The translations under genes were made by a program, and so were the position numbers. Shown one piece after another: positions 53,029 to 62,316 of a stretch of DNA of 64,000 nucleotides. The DNA is taken from NCBI RefSeq assembly GCF_947495665.1, contig NZ_CANLZV010000006.1, positions 124,001 to 188,000 on the forward strand. Reading direction: 5' to 3'. The notes below the pieces were generated by a model. It was not told the origin of the DNA, searched no databases, and saw only the letters and a program-made list of their open reading frames with translations. The DNA is from an uncultured Sunxiuqinia sp. Its GTDB lineage: Bacteria; Bacteroidota; Bacteroidia; Bacteroidales; Prolixibacteraceae. Positions within the stretch are counted from its first letter, which is position 1. The number at the start of each line of letters is the position of its first letter.

Positions 53029-54015
53029 ATGATACTCAGGATACTCAAGACAAACCAGGCCTATCACTTTATTCTTATTCCGCTTTTGGTGGCAGGACTC
53101 TGGTTTCGTTCATACATTGACCCGGTCTACTTCCCTTATTTCGAAGGGGAAAATGACATGTTTCTGTACCGATTCGTTCATCAATGGGTGGCACATTCAG
53201 CCTTGTTGAGCAACTTGCTCTCCATGTTTTTTGTGATTGTCTTTTCCTTTCTCATCCTGAAATTAAACACGGAGTATGCTTTTATTCGGGTGCGAACCTT
53301 TCTGCCCTCCAATATTTTTGTACTCATCATCGGCGGACTGATCACCTTGCATACCCTGCATCCGGTGTATTTCGCCTTGCTTTTTCTGCTTCTTTGTGTC
53401 GACCGGATTTTCCAATCCTACGAAAAAGAAAAGTTTCATGACAGTGCGTTCGAAGCCGGATTTCTCATCGGGCTGGGGTCTTTGTTTTACCTCAACCTGG
53501 TCTTTTTCTTTCCCATCATCTGGGTTGGCTTTGCCCTGATCAAAAAACGTCCGCAATGGCGAAATTTTGCACTTCCGGTGCTCGGTCTGGCTGTTCCCTG
53601 GCTGTTCACCTGGTCGTATCATTATTTAACCAACCAGTTGCCTGCATTTTGGGATACAATCCTGGTTAATTTTGAAACTGAAAACTCTTTTTTTAGCGGC
53701 AACATCCCCCTGCAGGTTTACCTGGGGTACCTGATGCTGGTAAGTTTTCTGGGCGGAATTTTTCTGCTGAATCAGTATGACGAGAAAAAAATAAGTACCC
53801 GCAAGAACTTTCAGGTGTTTTTTCTGATTACGCTCATTGCCTTTGCCTTGCTCCTTTTTGTTCCTGCTGTTTCACAGGAAATTGTGGTGATCATGTCACT
53901 CCCGCTGACTTACCTGATCTCCAACTACCTGATTTTTATGAAGCAAAAATTCTGGGGCAACCTGTTTGTTTATCTGTTCATCGCCTTAATCATTTACCTG
54001 CAATTTGTATCATGA
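53029..54015 (+). CDS. DUF6427 membrane protein
   Basis: A 328-residue integral membrane protein with about nine hydrophobic segments, matching the Bacteroidota family DUF6427 by its N-terminus (NQAYHFILIPLL) and overall layout. Some homologues are labelled as carotene-cleaving enzymes, which the sequence does not support. Its stop overlaps the carbamoyltransferase start (ATGA), so a linked function is likely. No catalytic motif can be named. Confidence 0.75.
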   Translation: MILRILKTNQAYHFILIPLLVAGLWFRSYIDPVYFPYFEGENDMFLYRFVHQWVAHSALLSNLLSMFFVIVFSFLILKLNTEYAFIRVRTFLPSNIFVLIIGGLITLHTLHPVYFALLFLLLCVDRIFQSYEKEKFHDSAFEAGFLIGLGSLFYLNLVFFFPIIWVGFALIKKRPQWRNFALPVLGLAVPWLFTWSYHYLTNQLPAFWDTILVNFETENSFFSGNIPLQVYLGYLMLVSFLGGIFLLNQYDEKKISTRKNFQVFFLITLIAFALLLFVPAVSQEIVVIMSLPLTYLISNYLIFMKQKFWGNLFVYLFIALIIYLQFVS

Positions 54016-55682
54016 CTCCGGAAAGGCCAACACTGGCAATTTATGGCATCCAGGATCGCGACACTTATGAATATCCCTTTTATGTGCACGATCATAACCT
54101 GGCAATCATGCAGCATGGTCAGGTTCGGGAATTCCTTCAACTGGAACGCCTTTCGCGACGCAAACGTGACAACCGCCTGCACGAGCAGCTTTACGACCTG
54201 TTAAAAGACCGAAAACTGCTGGCCGAGACCTTTGATTTGGTGTTTGTGGACAATGTGGTTGGGCGTACTTTTCTGTCGACTCAGGGGAATGCCCGCTTTG
54301 AAGCTCCGCTGAGCCAAGAGCTGGCTACCGACCTGGAGGAAGGACAATGCTGGTGGTTTGGGCAACAAGCCAATGCCTGGGCATTGAATCACGAGCTGGC
54401 GCATGTTTTTACCTGCCTGCCTTTTTTCGGGAATTTCAAAAACAACAGCCTGCTGGTTCATTTTGACGGCGGCGCCAGTAAAAGCAACTTTTCAGCTTGG
54501 ACTTTTGAAGATAACACCATCCGCAAAATTGAGGCACATTGGGATTACCAGTACCTTACTTCCATATTCAATGCCAATGCACTGGTATTTTCCGTCATAG
54601 GGGCCAAACTAAACGAACAAAATTCAGTGCCCGGTAAAATGATGGGGCTGGCCGGACACGGCTCCTATCAACCTGCACTTGAACAGTGGCTTCAGGATAA
54701 TAATTACTTCCAGAACATCTGGGGAAAAAAATCCGTGTTTTTCAAACAGGCAAAAACTGATTTCAATCTTGATTTGAAAGCTTTTGACCAGAAAAACCAG
54801 TGGGTGCAAGACCTGATTGCTACCCTGCATGAACTATTCGTTCGTGAGAGCTTACAAATTTTCAAGCGGCTTCAACAACAAACGCAAAGCAAAACACTCT
54901 ACTATTCGGGCGGGTGTGCCCTCAATATCGTTGCCAACACCCGGTTGATTCAGTCGGGCCTGTTTGAAGAGGTATTTATCCCTCCTTGTTGCGAAGATTC
55001 GGGGCTTGCCTTGGGTGCTGCAGCCTTTGCCGAATGGAAAAAGCACGGACAGGTTAAAACGCATTCGCCGTATCTGAATAACTGGAAGCTGGATGCAACT
55101 CCGCCGAAGTACAGCTTGGAGGATCTGGAACAAGCGGCCCAACAATTGCTCCAAGGGCAGGTAATTGGGCTGTGCAACGGACACGGAGAAGCCGGTCCGC
55201 GCGCATTGGGCAATCGAAGCCTGCTATGCCTGGCCAATGACACCCGGCTGGCTCAAAAGGTAAGCATGCAGCACAAAAAACGGGAATGGTATCGTCCGGT
55301 AGCACCGGTGATGCTTGAAAAGAACACCCGCTATTTTACCGGACTTCAGGCTATTCATCACCTGAGTCGGTACATGCTACTGGATTTTGACATTCTGCCC
55401 GAGAAGCAGGAAGAAATAGCCGGAGCTGTGCATGCCGATGGAACTGCCCGAATTCAAAGCCTGTTTGAGCGAGCGCAAAATCCTTACTTGTGGGACTTAC
55501 TCAACCTACTGGATGAAAAGCACCAGGTGAAAGCCTTGATCAATACCTCTTTCAACGCGCAGGGAGAACCCATTGTGCATACCGCTGATGATGCTTTACA
55601 AGCCGCTCACAAAATGGGAATTGCAGGAGTGGTTATCCAAGGGAAATGGCAAGCAGTTAATTGCAAAGAGACACGGGATTAA
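54012..55682 (+). CDS. Carbamoyltransferase (NodU/TobZ family)
   Basis: A 556-residue carbamoyltransferase. The N-terminal Kae1-like lobe carries VHFDGGASKSNFSAW and KMMGLAGHG; the C-terminal carbamoyltransferase domain has GHGEAGPRALGNRS and NTSFNAQGEPIVHT. Such enzymes transfer a carbamoyl group from carbamoyl phosphate, through carbamoyl adenylate, to a hydroxyl on a sugar or natural product. The substrate here may be a cell-surface sugar. It overlaps the upstream membrane gene by four bases and the convergent kinase gene by four bases. Confidence 0.88.
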   Translation: MTPERPTLAIYGIQDRDTYEYPFYVHDHNLAIMQHGQVREFLQLERLSRRKRDNRLHEQLYDLLKDRKLLAETFDLVFVDNVVGRTFLSTQGNARFEAPLSQELATDLEEGQCWWFGQQANAWALNHELAHVFTCLPFFGNFKNNSLLVHFDGGASKSNFSAWTFEDNTIRKIEAHWDYQYLTSIFNANALVFSVIGAKLNEQNSVPGKMMGLAGHGSYQPALEQWLQDNNYFQNIWGKKSVFFKQAKTDFNLDLKAFDQKNQWVQDLIATLHELFVRESLQIFKRLQQQTQSKTLYYSGGCALNIVANTRLIQSGLFEEVFIPPCCEDSGLALGAAAFAEWKKHGQVKTHSPYLNNWKLDATPPKYSLEDLEQAAQQLLQGQVIGLCNGHGEAGPRALGNRSLLCLANDTRLAQKVSMQHKKREWYRPVAPVMLEKNTRYFTGLQAIHHLSRYMLLDFDILPEKQEEIAGAVHADGTARIQSLFERAQNPYLWDLLNLLDEKHQVKALINTSFNAQGEPIVHTADDALQAAHKMGIAGVVIQGKWQAVNCKETRD

Positions 55683-57034
55683 TCCACTACTTTTCGAATC
55701 ATCTGCATCAGGCATTCCTGGTTGTAGGGTTTGGCAACATATCCGTTGCAACCTAACTTCAGAATCAGGTCCTTCTCTTCAGGCAACACATAAGCTGTTT
55801 GAGCAATCACCGGCACAGCAAGGTTTCGCTTCCGGATTTCAACAATGGTTTCGAAGCCATTTTTAACAGGCATGCAAATATCCATCAAAATCAGATCAGG
55901 CGTTTGTTTGTTCAACAGGTCCAGTAATTCCTGTCCATTCGTCGCATGCTTAACAGTCATTCCCTCGGCAGTCAGAATCTCCTCCAGGTAAATGGACGAT
56001 TCCTTACTGTCCTCAGCAACAAACACTGTTTCCACTTTCTGCTTCTTACCATTTACCCGTTGGGGAATCTTGCTTTCCTTAGGCTTATCCGCAACATGCA
56101 GCGGGAGTGTGAAATAAAAACAACTTCCGGCTCCCAATTCGGACTCGACCCGGATTTCCCCTCCCAATAATTCAACCAGTCCCCTGCAAATACTTAATCC
56201 CAGGCCGGTGCCTTCATTCATCTGCAAAGTCATATCCTGAAAGAAACGCTCAAACACAAATAGCCGTTGCTCTTCATTAATTCCAATCCCCGTATCTTTC
56301 ACGTAAAACTCCAGCTCCTGATTAGCTGATGAGGGCTTAAGCACATAGCCAAATTCGATCCATCCTTTATGAGTGAACTTCACCGCGTTATCAATCAAAT
56401 TATTCAGAACTTGTTTCAGACGAACCGGATCTGTGTCAATCACAAACTGACCTTCCTCAGGCAATCGGGGGGCTCTCAGCTCCAGCAAATGTTTTGCTTG
56501 TAAGCGCTGACGCCCAAGCTGGACTTCATAGACCTCCTGCATCAACTGGTTCAAATCGGTTGCTTGAATAAAAAGTGAGAGTTGATGGGCATCCAGTTTC
56601 GAAATATCTAAAATATCATCGATGATTCGTGTAAGCTGATTCCCGGCGTTTTGAATAATCCCTTTGTAGCGCCAGAAGGATTCTTCTTCGAGCTCAGGCT
56701 GCAACAGATCAGAAAAGCCAAGAATGGAGTTTAGCGGGGTTCGAATCTCGTGGCTCATGTTGGCCAGGAAAGCCGATTTCAGCTGATCACTCTCCTCTAC
56801 CTGCTCCACCAGCCGCTTTAAGGCCACATTTTTTTGCTTGATCCGCTCATTCTCCAATTCCACTTCGAAACTGGATCTGATATCATCAATCATCAGGTTC
56901 AGGCCCATGGCCAGCGAATCCAGATCATCATTTTTTTCGGATACAGTAATTTGTGACGAATAATCGCCCCGGGCAACCTCCATAATTACCCGAATCATCT
57001 CCTTAATTCGTTTTTGGTCGGCGGGTGTAGTCAT
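55679..57034 (-). CDS. Soluble hybrid histidine kinase
   Basis: A 451-residue kinase without a membrane segment. A HAMP-like helical N-terminus (about 5-60) and coiled coil lead to the HisKA domain with the phospho-acceptor His in NMSHEIRTPLN (near 95), then HATPase (N box in LKQVLNNLIDNAVKF; KDTGIGI; GTGLGLSICRGL), and a C-terminal receiver with Asp in LILMDICMPVKNG. No separate output domain. It is downstream of the STAS-like gene by 28 bases, likely a two-gene operon. The signal probably enters through the partner protein. Confidence 0.88.
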   Translation of the reverse strand: MTTPADQKRIKEMIRVIMEVARGDYSSQITVSEKNDDLDSLAMGLNLMIDDIRSSFEVELENERIKQKNVALKRLVEQVEESDQLKSAFLANMSHEIRTPLNSILGFSDLLQPELEEESFWRYKGIIQNAGNQLTRIIDDILDISKLDAHQLSLFIQATDLNQLMQEVYEVQLGRQRLQAKHLLELRAPRLPEEGQFVIDTDPVRLKQVLNNLIDNAVKFTHKGWIEFGYVLKPSSANQELEFYVKDTGIGINEEQRLFVFERFFQDMTLQMNEGTGLGLSICRGLVELLGGEIRVESELGAGSCFYFTLPLHVADKPKESKIPQRVNGKKQKVETVFVAEDSKESSIYLEEILTAEGMTVKHATNGQELLDLLNKQTPDLILMDICMPVKNGFETIVEIRKRNLAVPVIAQTAYVLPEEKDLILKLGCNGYVAKPYNQECLMQMIRKVVD

Positions 57035-57062
57035 TCATTTCGGGGCTTTACTAAATTACAAT

Positions 57063-57485
57063 TCATTGTTTACGACTAACCGGCTCTTTCCTGAGCCAGT
57101 TCATCGCTGCGGTTTCATTTCTGAAAAAACGCATTTTTTGCTCATTGCTAATCCCGATTACAAAACAAGCCAACACCTCCGCTACCGGATGTAGACCAAA
57201 AAGTGCAATCCGATGTGTTTGGGCACGATCCCCAATTTGTTTCCACACCCGGCGAGCCTCGCTTGAGTTCTTCCCAGCCTGATTCAAATCAACCAGGTAA
57301 CTCACCGGTTTCGACGAGCCGGAAAGCATTCGGTCAAATATGTCAAGATAAGTGTAAGCCATTTCGGAAGTTTGTTCTCCACAGGCCACAATATGAAAAA
57401 CCTGGTCTTCTAGCAGACGAATGCGATTGTGATTCATCCATATTTCATCTTTAGAGACTTCTCTGATCGTAATTTTCTGATTCAT
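57063..57485 (-). CDS. STAS-like protein next to the hybrid kinase
   Basis: A 140-residue soluble protein with a SpoIIAA/STAS-like pattern: alternating strands and helices, YTYLDIFDRMLS before SYLVDLN, and a MRFFRNETAAMNWLRK end typical of the lysine-rich STAS-like group. I take the ATG at 57485 because the upstream extension is not conserved-looking. Such proteins can bind kinases or partner-switching phosphatases. A modulator of the kinase downstream is a plausible inference. Confidence 0.65.
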   Translation of the reverse strand: MNQKITIREVSKDEIWMNHNRIRLLEDQVFHIVACGEQTSEMAYTYLDIFDRMLSGSSKPVSYLVDLNQAGKNSSEARRVWKQIGDRAQTHRIALFGLHPVAEVLACFVIGISNEQKMRFFRNETAAMNWLRKEPVSRKQ

Positions 57486-57792
57486 TGTTTTCCGCAATGT
57501 TCCTCTTTGAGCACCTTTCAACAGAATTGCAATAGCACATTCCAAAGTTAAACTATTTCTTGAAAAACAAAAGCCTCATACTCAGCCAGCTATTTTTTGA
57601 TTTTTTCTGTAACGTCTTGTCCATCTATTCGTCCTAAGTACAAGAGACACTCTTTTCCCAATTTATCCGAAGAACCAACCGAAAGGAAAAAACACCATTG
57701 ACACCTAAAATTCTGCCGTTCATCGAATAAATTTCTGAAATAAGCCGTGAATTCATGAATTTTGATTGTAGAAAGCCGAAAACAAGAAAACA

Positions 57793-58518
57793 ATGATTAC
57801 ACTGAACAACATTCACAAATCCTATGTCATGGGAAGCAGCAAGCTGCACGTGCTAAAAGGAATCGATCTGGATATTGAGCAAGGCGAATTTGTTTCCATC
57901 ATGGGGTCCTCCGGGTCTGGAAAATCAACCCTACTCAACATTCTGGGTATGCTCGACAATTATGACGAGGGAACTTACCACCTGGACAATAAACTGATTG
58001 CCAACATGAGTGAAAAGAAATCCGCTCAACTTCGCAATGAAATGGTGGGCTTTGTTTTTCAATCCTTCAACCTCATTTCCTTTAAAAACGCCATGGAAAA
58101 TGTAGCCCTTCCGCTGTATTACAAAGGGGTAAACCGCAAAAAGCGAAACGCCATCGCCATGGAATACCTGGACAAACTGGGACTGGCTCCCTGGGCCGAA
58201 CACATGCCCAATGAAATGTCGGGTGGTCAAAAACAACGGGTAGCCATTGCCCGCGCCCTGATCTCACACCCCAAGATCATATTGGCAGATGAGCCTACCG
58301 GAGCGCTGGACACCTCAACATCCTACGAGGTAATGGAAATTCTGAAAGAAATTAACAACGAGGGAATTACCGTTATCATTGTCACACACGAGCACGACAT
58401 TGCCGCCATGACCCAAAAAGTAGTTCGCCTAAAAGACGGACGAATCGATGAAATCATCCGCAACGGAGATTTGCGGGCCTTTCGTCATACGTACAACAAA
58501 GAATTGGAAACCGCTTAA
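57793..58518 (+). CDS. ABC transporter ATPase (MacB/LolD type)
   Basis: A 241-residue ATPase with Walker A GSSGSGKST (38-46), signature MSGGQKQR (142-149) and Walker B IILADEPTG (161-169 area). The fold is the MacB/LolD group, which couples to FtsX-like permeases. First gene of a five-gene operon with two permeases, an adaptor and an outer-membrane factor. Confidence 0.92.
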   Translation: MITLNNIHKSYVMGSSKLHVLKGIDLDIEQGEFVSIMGSSGSGKSTLLNILGMLDNYDEGTYHLDNKLIANMSEKKSAQLRNEMVGFVFQSFNLISFKNAMENVALPLYYKGVNRKKRNAIAMEYLDKLGLAPWAEHMPNEMSGGQKQRVAIARALISHPKIILADEPTGALDTSTSYEVMEILKEINNEGITVIIVTHEHDIAAMTQKVVRLKDGRIDEIIRNGDLRAFRHTYNKELETA

Positions 58519-58527
58519 CTCCTGACC

Positions 58528-59778
58528 ATGTTCGATCTCGATAAATGGCAGGAAATCCTGTCAACCATCAAAAAAAACAAGATGCGCACCTTCCTTACCG
58601 GCTTTTCTGTCGCCTGGGGAATTTTTATGCTGATGATTTTGCTGGGTTCCGGCAATGGACTCAGCAATGGTGTGGCCAGTAATTTCATGAATGATGCCGT
58701 GAATGCCATGTGGATCTGGACCGGCGAAACCACCATTGCCCACCAAGGACTAAAACCCGGGCGCCCCATTCAATTTCACAACGATGACTACGACGTTATC
58801 ACCAACATTCCCGGCGTGGAAACGGCATCCGGCCGCTATTACATGGGCAACACCCGCTATTCCTATGGAAGAGAGTCAGGCGAATACACCACCGTAACCT
58901 GCCACCCCGAACTGAATGACGTTGACAATATGGTCTTGCTGGAAGGCCGCTTCATCAACGATGTTGACATTCTTCAAACCCGGAAGGTGGTTGTCCTCGG
59001 AAAAGATATTCACACAGCACTTTTTAAGGAAAAAGAAGCATTGGGCGAATACGTTAAAATCAATAAGGTGCCTTTCAAGGTCGTCGGGGTTTGCATTGAG
59101 CCTGAATCCACCCGAAACCGCAATGCTTACATGCCCGTCTCCACTGCTCAGAAGGTTTTTAACGGTTCCAACCGGCTGCATAATTTCGCCATCACCATCA
59201 ATGGGCAAACGCTGGAAGAGAGCCAGGCTATTGAAGACCGTATCCGAAACACCTTTGCCCGCAAACACCGTTTTGACGTGACCGATGAAAGTGCGATGGG
59301 CATGTACAACAAGCTGGAAAACTACATTCAGACCATGCGGATTTTTCAGGCCATCAAAATCTTCATCTGGATTATTGGTATTGGAACCCTCATTGCCGGC
59401 ATTGTTGGTGTTAGTAACATTATGCTGATTGTAGTGAAAGAGCGAACCAAAGAAATTGGTATTCGAAAAGCCATTGGTGCCAGTCCCTCCTCGGTCATTG
59501 GGTTAATTTTACTCGAATCCATCTTAATTACCACAGTGGCCGGATACATCGGATTAGTTCTGGGAACCGGATTGATGGAACTGATTAATTATGCCATGAT
59601 CCAATCCGCAGGGGAAGCAGCACAGCGCGGAGAAACCGTATTTTTAAATCCTACGGTTGACTTTGGCGTAGCCCTGTCGGCCACCATCTTGCTGGTCGTT
59701 GCCGGAACCCTGGCCGGTTATATCCCGGCGAAACGGGCCGCCAGCATCAAACCAATTGTTGCCCTGCGCGACGAATAA
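58528..59778 (+). CDS. MacB/FtsX-type permease, paralogue 1
   Basis: A 416-residue inner-membrane permease: an N-terminal membrane segment after FDLDKWQEILSTIKKNKMRT, a periplasmic MacB-like domain of about 220 residues, then three C-terminal segments with an FtsX core containing KERTKEIGIRKAIGASP. It lacks its own ATPase domain and follows the ABC ATPase by nine bases. It likely pairs with the next gene as a heterodimer. Confidence 0.9.
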   Translation: MFDLDKWQEILSTIKKNKMRTFLTGFSVAWGIFMLMILLGSGNGLSNGVASNFMNDAVNAMWIWTGETTIAHQGLKPGRPIQFHNDDYDVITNIPGVETASGRYYMGNTRYSYGRESGEYTTVTCHPELNDVDNMVLLEGRFINDVDILQTRKVVVLGKDIHTALFKEKEALGEYVKINKVPFKVVGVCIEPESTRNRNAYMPVSTAQKVFNGSNRLHNFAITINGQTLEESQAIEDRIRNTFARKHRFDVTDESAMGMYNKLENYIQTMRIFQAIKIFIWIIGIGTLIAGIVGVSNIMLIVVKERTKEIGIRKAIGASPSSVIGLILLESILITTVAGYIGLVLGTGLMELINYAMIQSAGEAAQRGETVFLNPTVDFGVALSATILLVVAGTLAGYIPAKRAASIKPIVALRDE

Positions 59779-59796
59779 CTTCAAAAAATCAGCACC

Positions 59797-61059
59797 ATGT
59801 TAGATCTTGATCTTTGGAAAGAAATATTAAGTGCCCTCCGGCAAAACCGTCTGCGCAGTTTCATGACCGCCTTTGGCGTATTTTGGGGTATTTTCATGCT
59901 TATCATCATGTCGGGAGCCGGACGCGCATTGGAAAACGGTGTAATGGAAGGGGTCAAAGCCTTTGCCACCAACTCGGCCTTTTTCTGGACCGAACGCACC
60001 AGTGTTCCCTACGAAGGCTTTCAACGCGGACGACGCTGGATATACAACAACCAGGACATTGAATACATCCGTCAGAATGTATCCGAAATTGAGTACTTGT
60101 CCCCCCGGCTTTTTGGTTGGCAACAAAACGGCGACAATACCGTTCGCGGAGAACGAACCGGCGCCTTCAACATCTTTGGCGATTACCCCGATTACTTCAA
60201 AATTGATGGATGGACACCGGTAAAAGGCCGGCTGATGAACGAAATTGACGTTCGCCAAAAACGGAAAGTTTGCGTCATTGGCGAACGCGTGGAAGAAGTG
60301 ATGTTTGATAAAGAGGAAGATCCCATCGGACAGTACCTCAAAATCAGTGGCGTCTATTTCCAGGTGGTGGGGGTCATTCATCCCGAAACACGGATCAATA
60401 TTGGGGGCGGTAAAAAAGAAGAAACCATCATCATCCCGTTTTCAACTATGCAAACCGCTTACAACTATGGCGATGAGATTCACTTTTTTTCGGTTACTGC
60501 CAACCGTGGAACCAGTGTTAGCGCCTTGGAAGAAAAGCTCAAACGGATTTTGAAAGAACGCCACAAAATTGCCCCCGATGACATGCAGGCCATTGGCTCA
60601 TTCAACATTGAAGCCGAGTTTAAAAAGTTCTCCATGCTGTTTTTCGGCATTCAGGCCCTGACCTGGATTGTTGGTATCGGAACACTCATGGCAGGCGTGA
60701 TTGGTGTGAGCAACATCATGCTCGTGATTATTAAGGAGCGAACCCAGGAAATCGGTATCCAGCGAGCCATTGGTGCCACTCCGGCAAAAATCATGTTACA
60801 CATCATTGCCGAAAGTGTCTTCCTGACCGTGATGGCCGGCTATGTTGGCCTTTCGCTCGGCGTTGGCCTGCTCGAAGTACTGAACCAGATATTGCTGGCT
60901 GCCGGCGATGAGGTCTTTTTCCGCAATCCGGAAGTTAACCTTAGCATGGCCTTGTCAGCCTTAGCCGTTCTGGTTTTTGCTGGTGCTTTTGCCGGTTTTA
61001 TTCCTGCACGACGAGCCATCAGAATAAAACCTATTGATGCCCTGCGCGATGAAGGCTAA
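59797..61059 (+). CDS. MacB/FtsX-type permease, paralogue 2
   Basis: A 420-residue paralogue of the upstream permease with the same layout (N-terminal LDLDLWKEILSALRQNRLRS, periplasmic domain, FtsX core with KERTQEIGIQRAIGAT). The periplasmic domains differ, so the two probably form a heterodimeric pump. It is 18 bases after the first permease. Confidence 0.9.
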   Translation: MLDLDLWKEILSALRQNRLRSFMTAFGVFWGIFMLIIMSGAGRALENGVMEGVKAFATNSAFFWTERTSVPYEGFQRGRRWIYNNQDIEYIRQNVSEIEYLSPRLFGWQQNGDNTVRGERTGAFNIFGDYPDYFKIDGWTPVKGRLMNEIDVRQKRKVCVIGERVEEVMFDKEEDPIGQYLKISGVYFQVVGVIHPETRINIGGGKKEETIIIPFSTMQTAYNYGDEIHFFSVTANRGTSVSALEEKLKRILKERHKIAPDDMQAIGSFNIEAEFKKFSMLFFGIQALTWIVGIGTLMAGVIGVSNIMLVIIKERTQEIGIQRAIGATPAKIMLHIIAESVFLTVMAGYVGLSLGVGLLEVLNQILLAAGDEVFFRNPEVNLSMALSALAVLVFAGAFAGFIPARRAIRIKPIDALRDEG

Positions 61060-61127
61060 AAACAGGAAATACTTGAAAATAAAAACTCAAAGAACATTGA
61101 AACAGAAACAATAATAAAACCAACACC

Positions 61128-62255
61128 ATGAAAAAGATTTTCAGAATTTTAGGAATAGTCCTCATCGTAGGCATTTTTGGAGGTACGATTTACTTCCTCT
61201 ACACCAAATCAAAAAAACAACCGGATGTTTTTGAAACCAAAACACCCTTTGTCAGCAATGTTATCCGGAAAACGGTGGCCACCGGATCGGTGGTGCCACG
61301 TCAGGAAATTGAAATTAAACCCCAGGTTTCGGGTATCATTGATGAAATTTACATTTTGGCCGGCGACTTTGTAAAAAAAGACCAAGTGATTGCCAAAATC
61401 AAAATCATCCCCGACATGGTTAACCTCAATGCGGCCGAATCACGCCTGAACCGGGCAAACATCAATTTTGAAGATGCCAAAATTGATTATCAACGTCAGC
61501 AAAAATTATTCGACACCGATGTGATTTCCTACGAAGAATTTAAAAATGCCAAAGTGGCTTACGACTCGGCCAAAGAGGAATTGGCCGCTGCCGAGAATAA
61601 CCTTGAGCTGATTAAAAACGGTGTGACCAAAAAAGCGAAAACTGCCACCAATACTCTTGTTCGCTCTACCATTGATGGCATGGTGCTCGATGTTCCGGTT
61701 GAAGAAGGCAACTCCGTTATTCAATCCAACACGTTTAACGAGGGTACCACCATTGCCGCTATTGCCGACATGCAGGACATGATTTTTGAAGGGAAAGTGG
61801 ATGAAACCGAAGTTGGCAAAATTAAAGAGGGCATGCCCATTGAACTGGAAATTGGCGCCATTGAAAAAGAAAAATTTCAGGCCATACTTGAGTACATTTC
61901 ACCCAAGGGAAAAGAAGAAAACGGAGCCATTCAGTTTGAAATTAAAGCCGACGTTTCGCTGAAAGACAACCAGTTTATCCGGGCCGGATACAGCGCCAAC
62001 GCCAGCATTGTATTGGAGCGCAAAGACAGCGTTTTAGTCATTCCGGAAGGCATGCTTAAGTTTGAAAATGACTCGGCCTTTGTGGAAGTGTTGATCAATG
62101 AAGAAGAACAGGTATTTGAAAAACGAAAAGTAGAAACCGGTATTTCTGATGGAATCAACATTGAAGTGGTTTCAGGATTAACGAAAGAAGAGAAAGTAAA
62201 AGGCGAAAAAATTGACCCTAAAAAGCTGAAAGAAGACAAAAATAACCAGGGCTAA
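61128..62255 (+). CDS. Periplasmic adaptor (MacA-like)
   Basis: A 375-residue membrane-fusion protein: N-terminal anchor, lipoyl half-motif (RQEIEIKPQVSGIIDEI), alpha-hairpin (about 95-170), then beta-barrel and membrane-proximal domains. In this operon it should connect the MacB-like permeases with the TolC-like channel. The second half of the lipoyl motif (STIDGMVLDVPVEEG) is present, so the domain is complete. Confidence 0.9.
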   Translation: MKKIFRILGIVLIVGIFGGTIYFLYTKSKKQPDVFETKTPFVSNVIRKTVATGSVVPRQEIEIKPQVSGIIDEIYILAGDFVKKDQVIAKIKIIPDMVNLNAAESRLNRANINFEDAKIDYQRQQKLFDTDVISYEEFKNAKVAYDSAKEELAAAENNLELIKNGVTKKAKTATNTLVRSTIDGMVLDVPVEEGNSVIQSNTFNEGTTIAAIADMQDMIFEGKVDETEVGKIKEGMPIELEIGAIEKEKFQAILEYISPKGKEENGAIQFEIKADVSLKDNQFIRAGYSANASIVLERKDSVLVIPEGMLKFENDSAFVEVLINEEEQVFEKRKVETGISDGINIEVVSGLTKEEKVKGEKIDPKKLKEDKNNQG

Positions 62256-62316
62256 TCCGGCGTAATTACAAACGAATGATTAAATTAGCTCCGTTCAAAA
62301 CATAAAAAGAACAACT

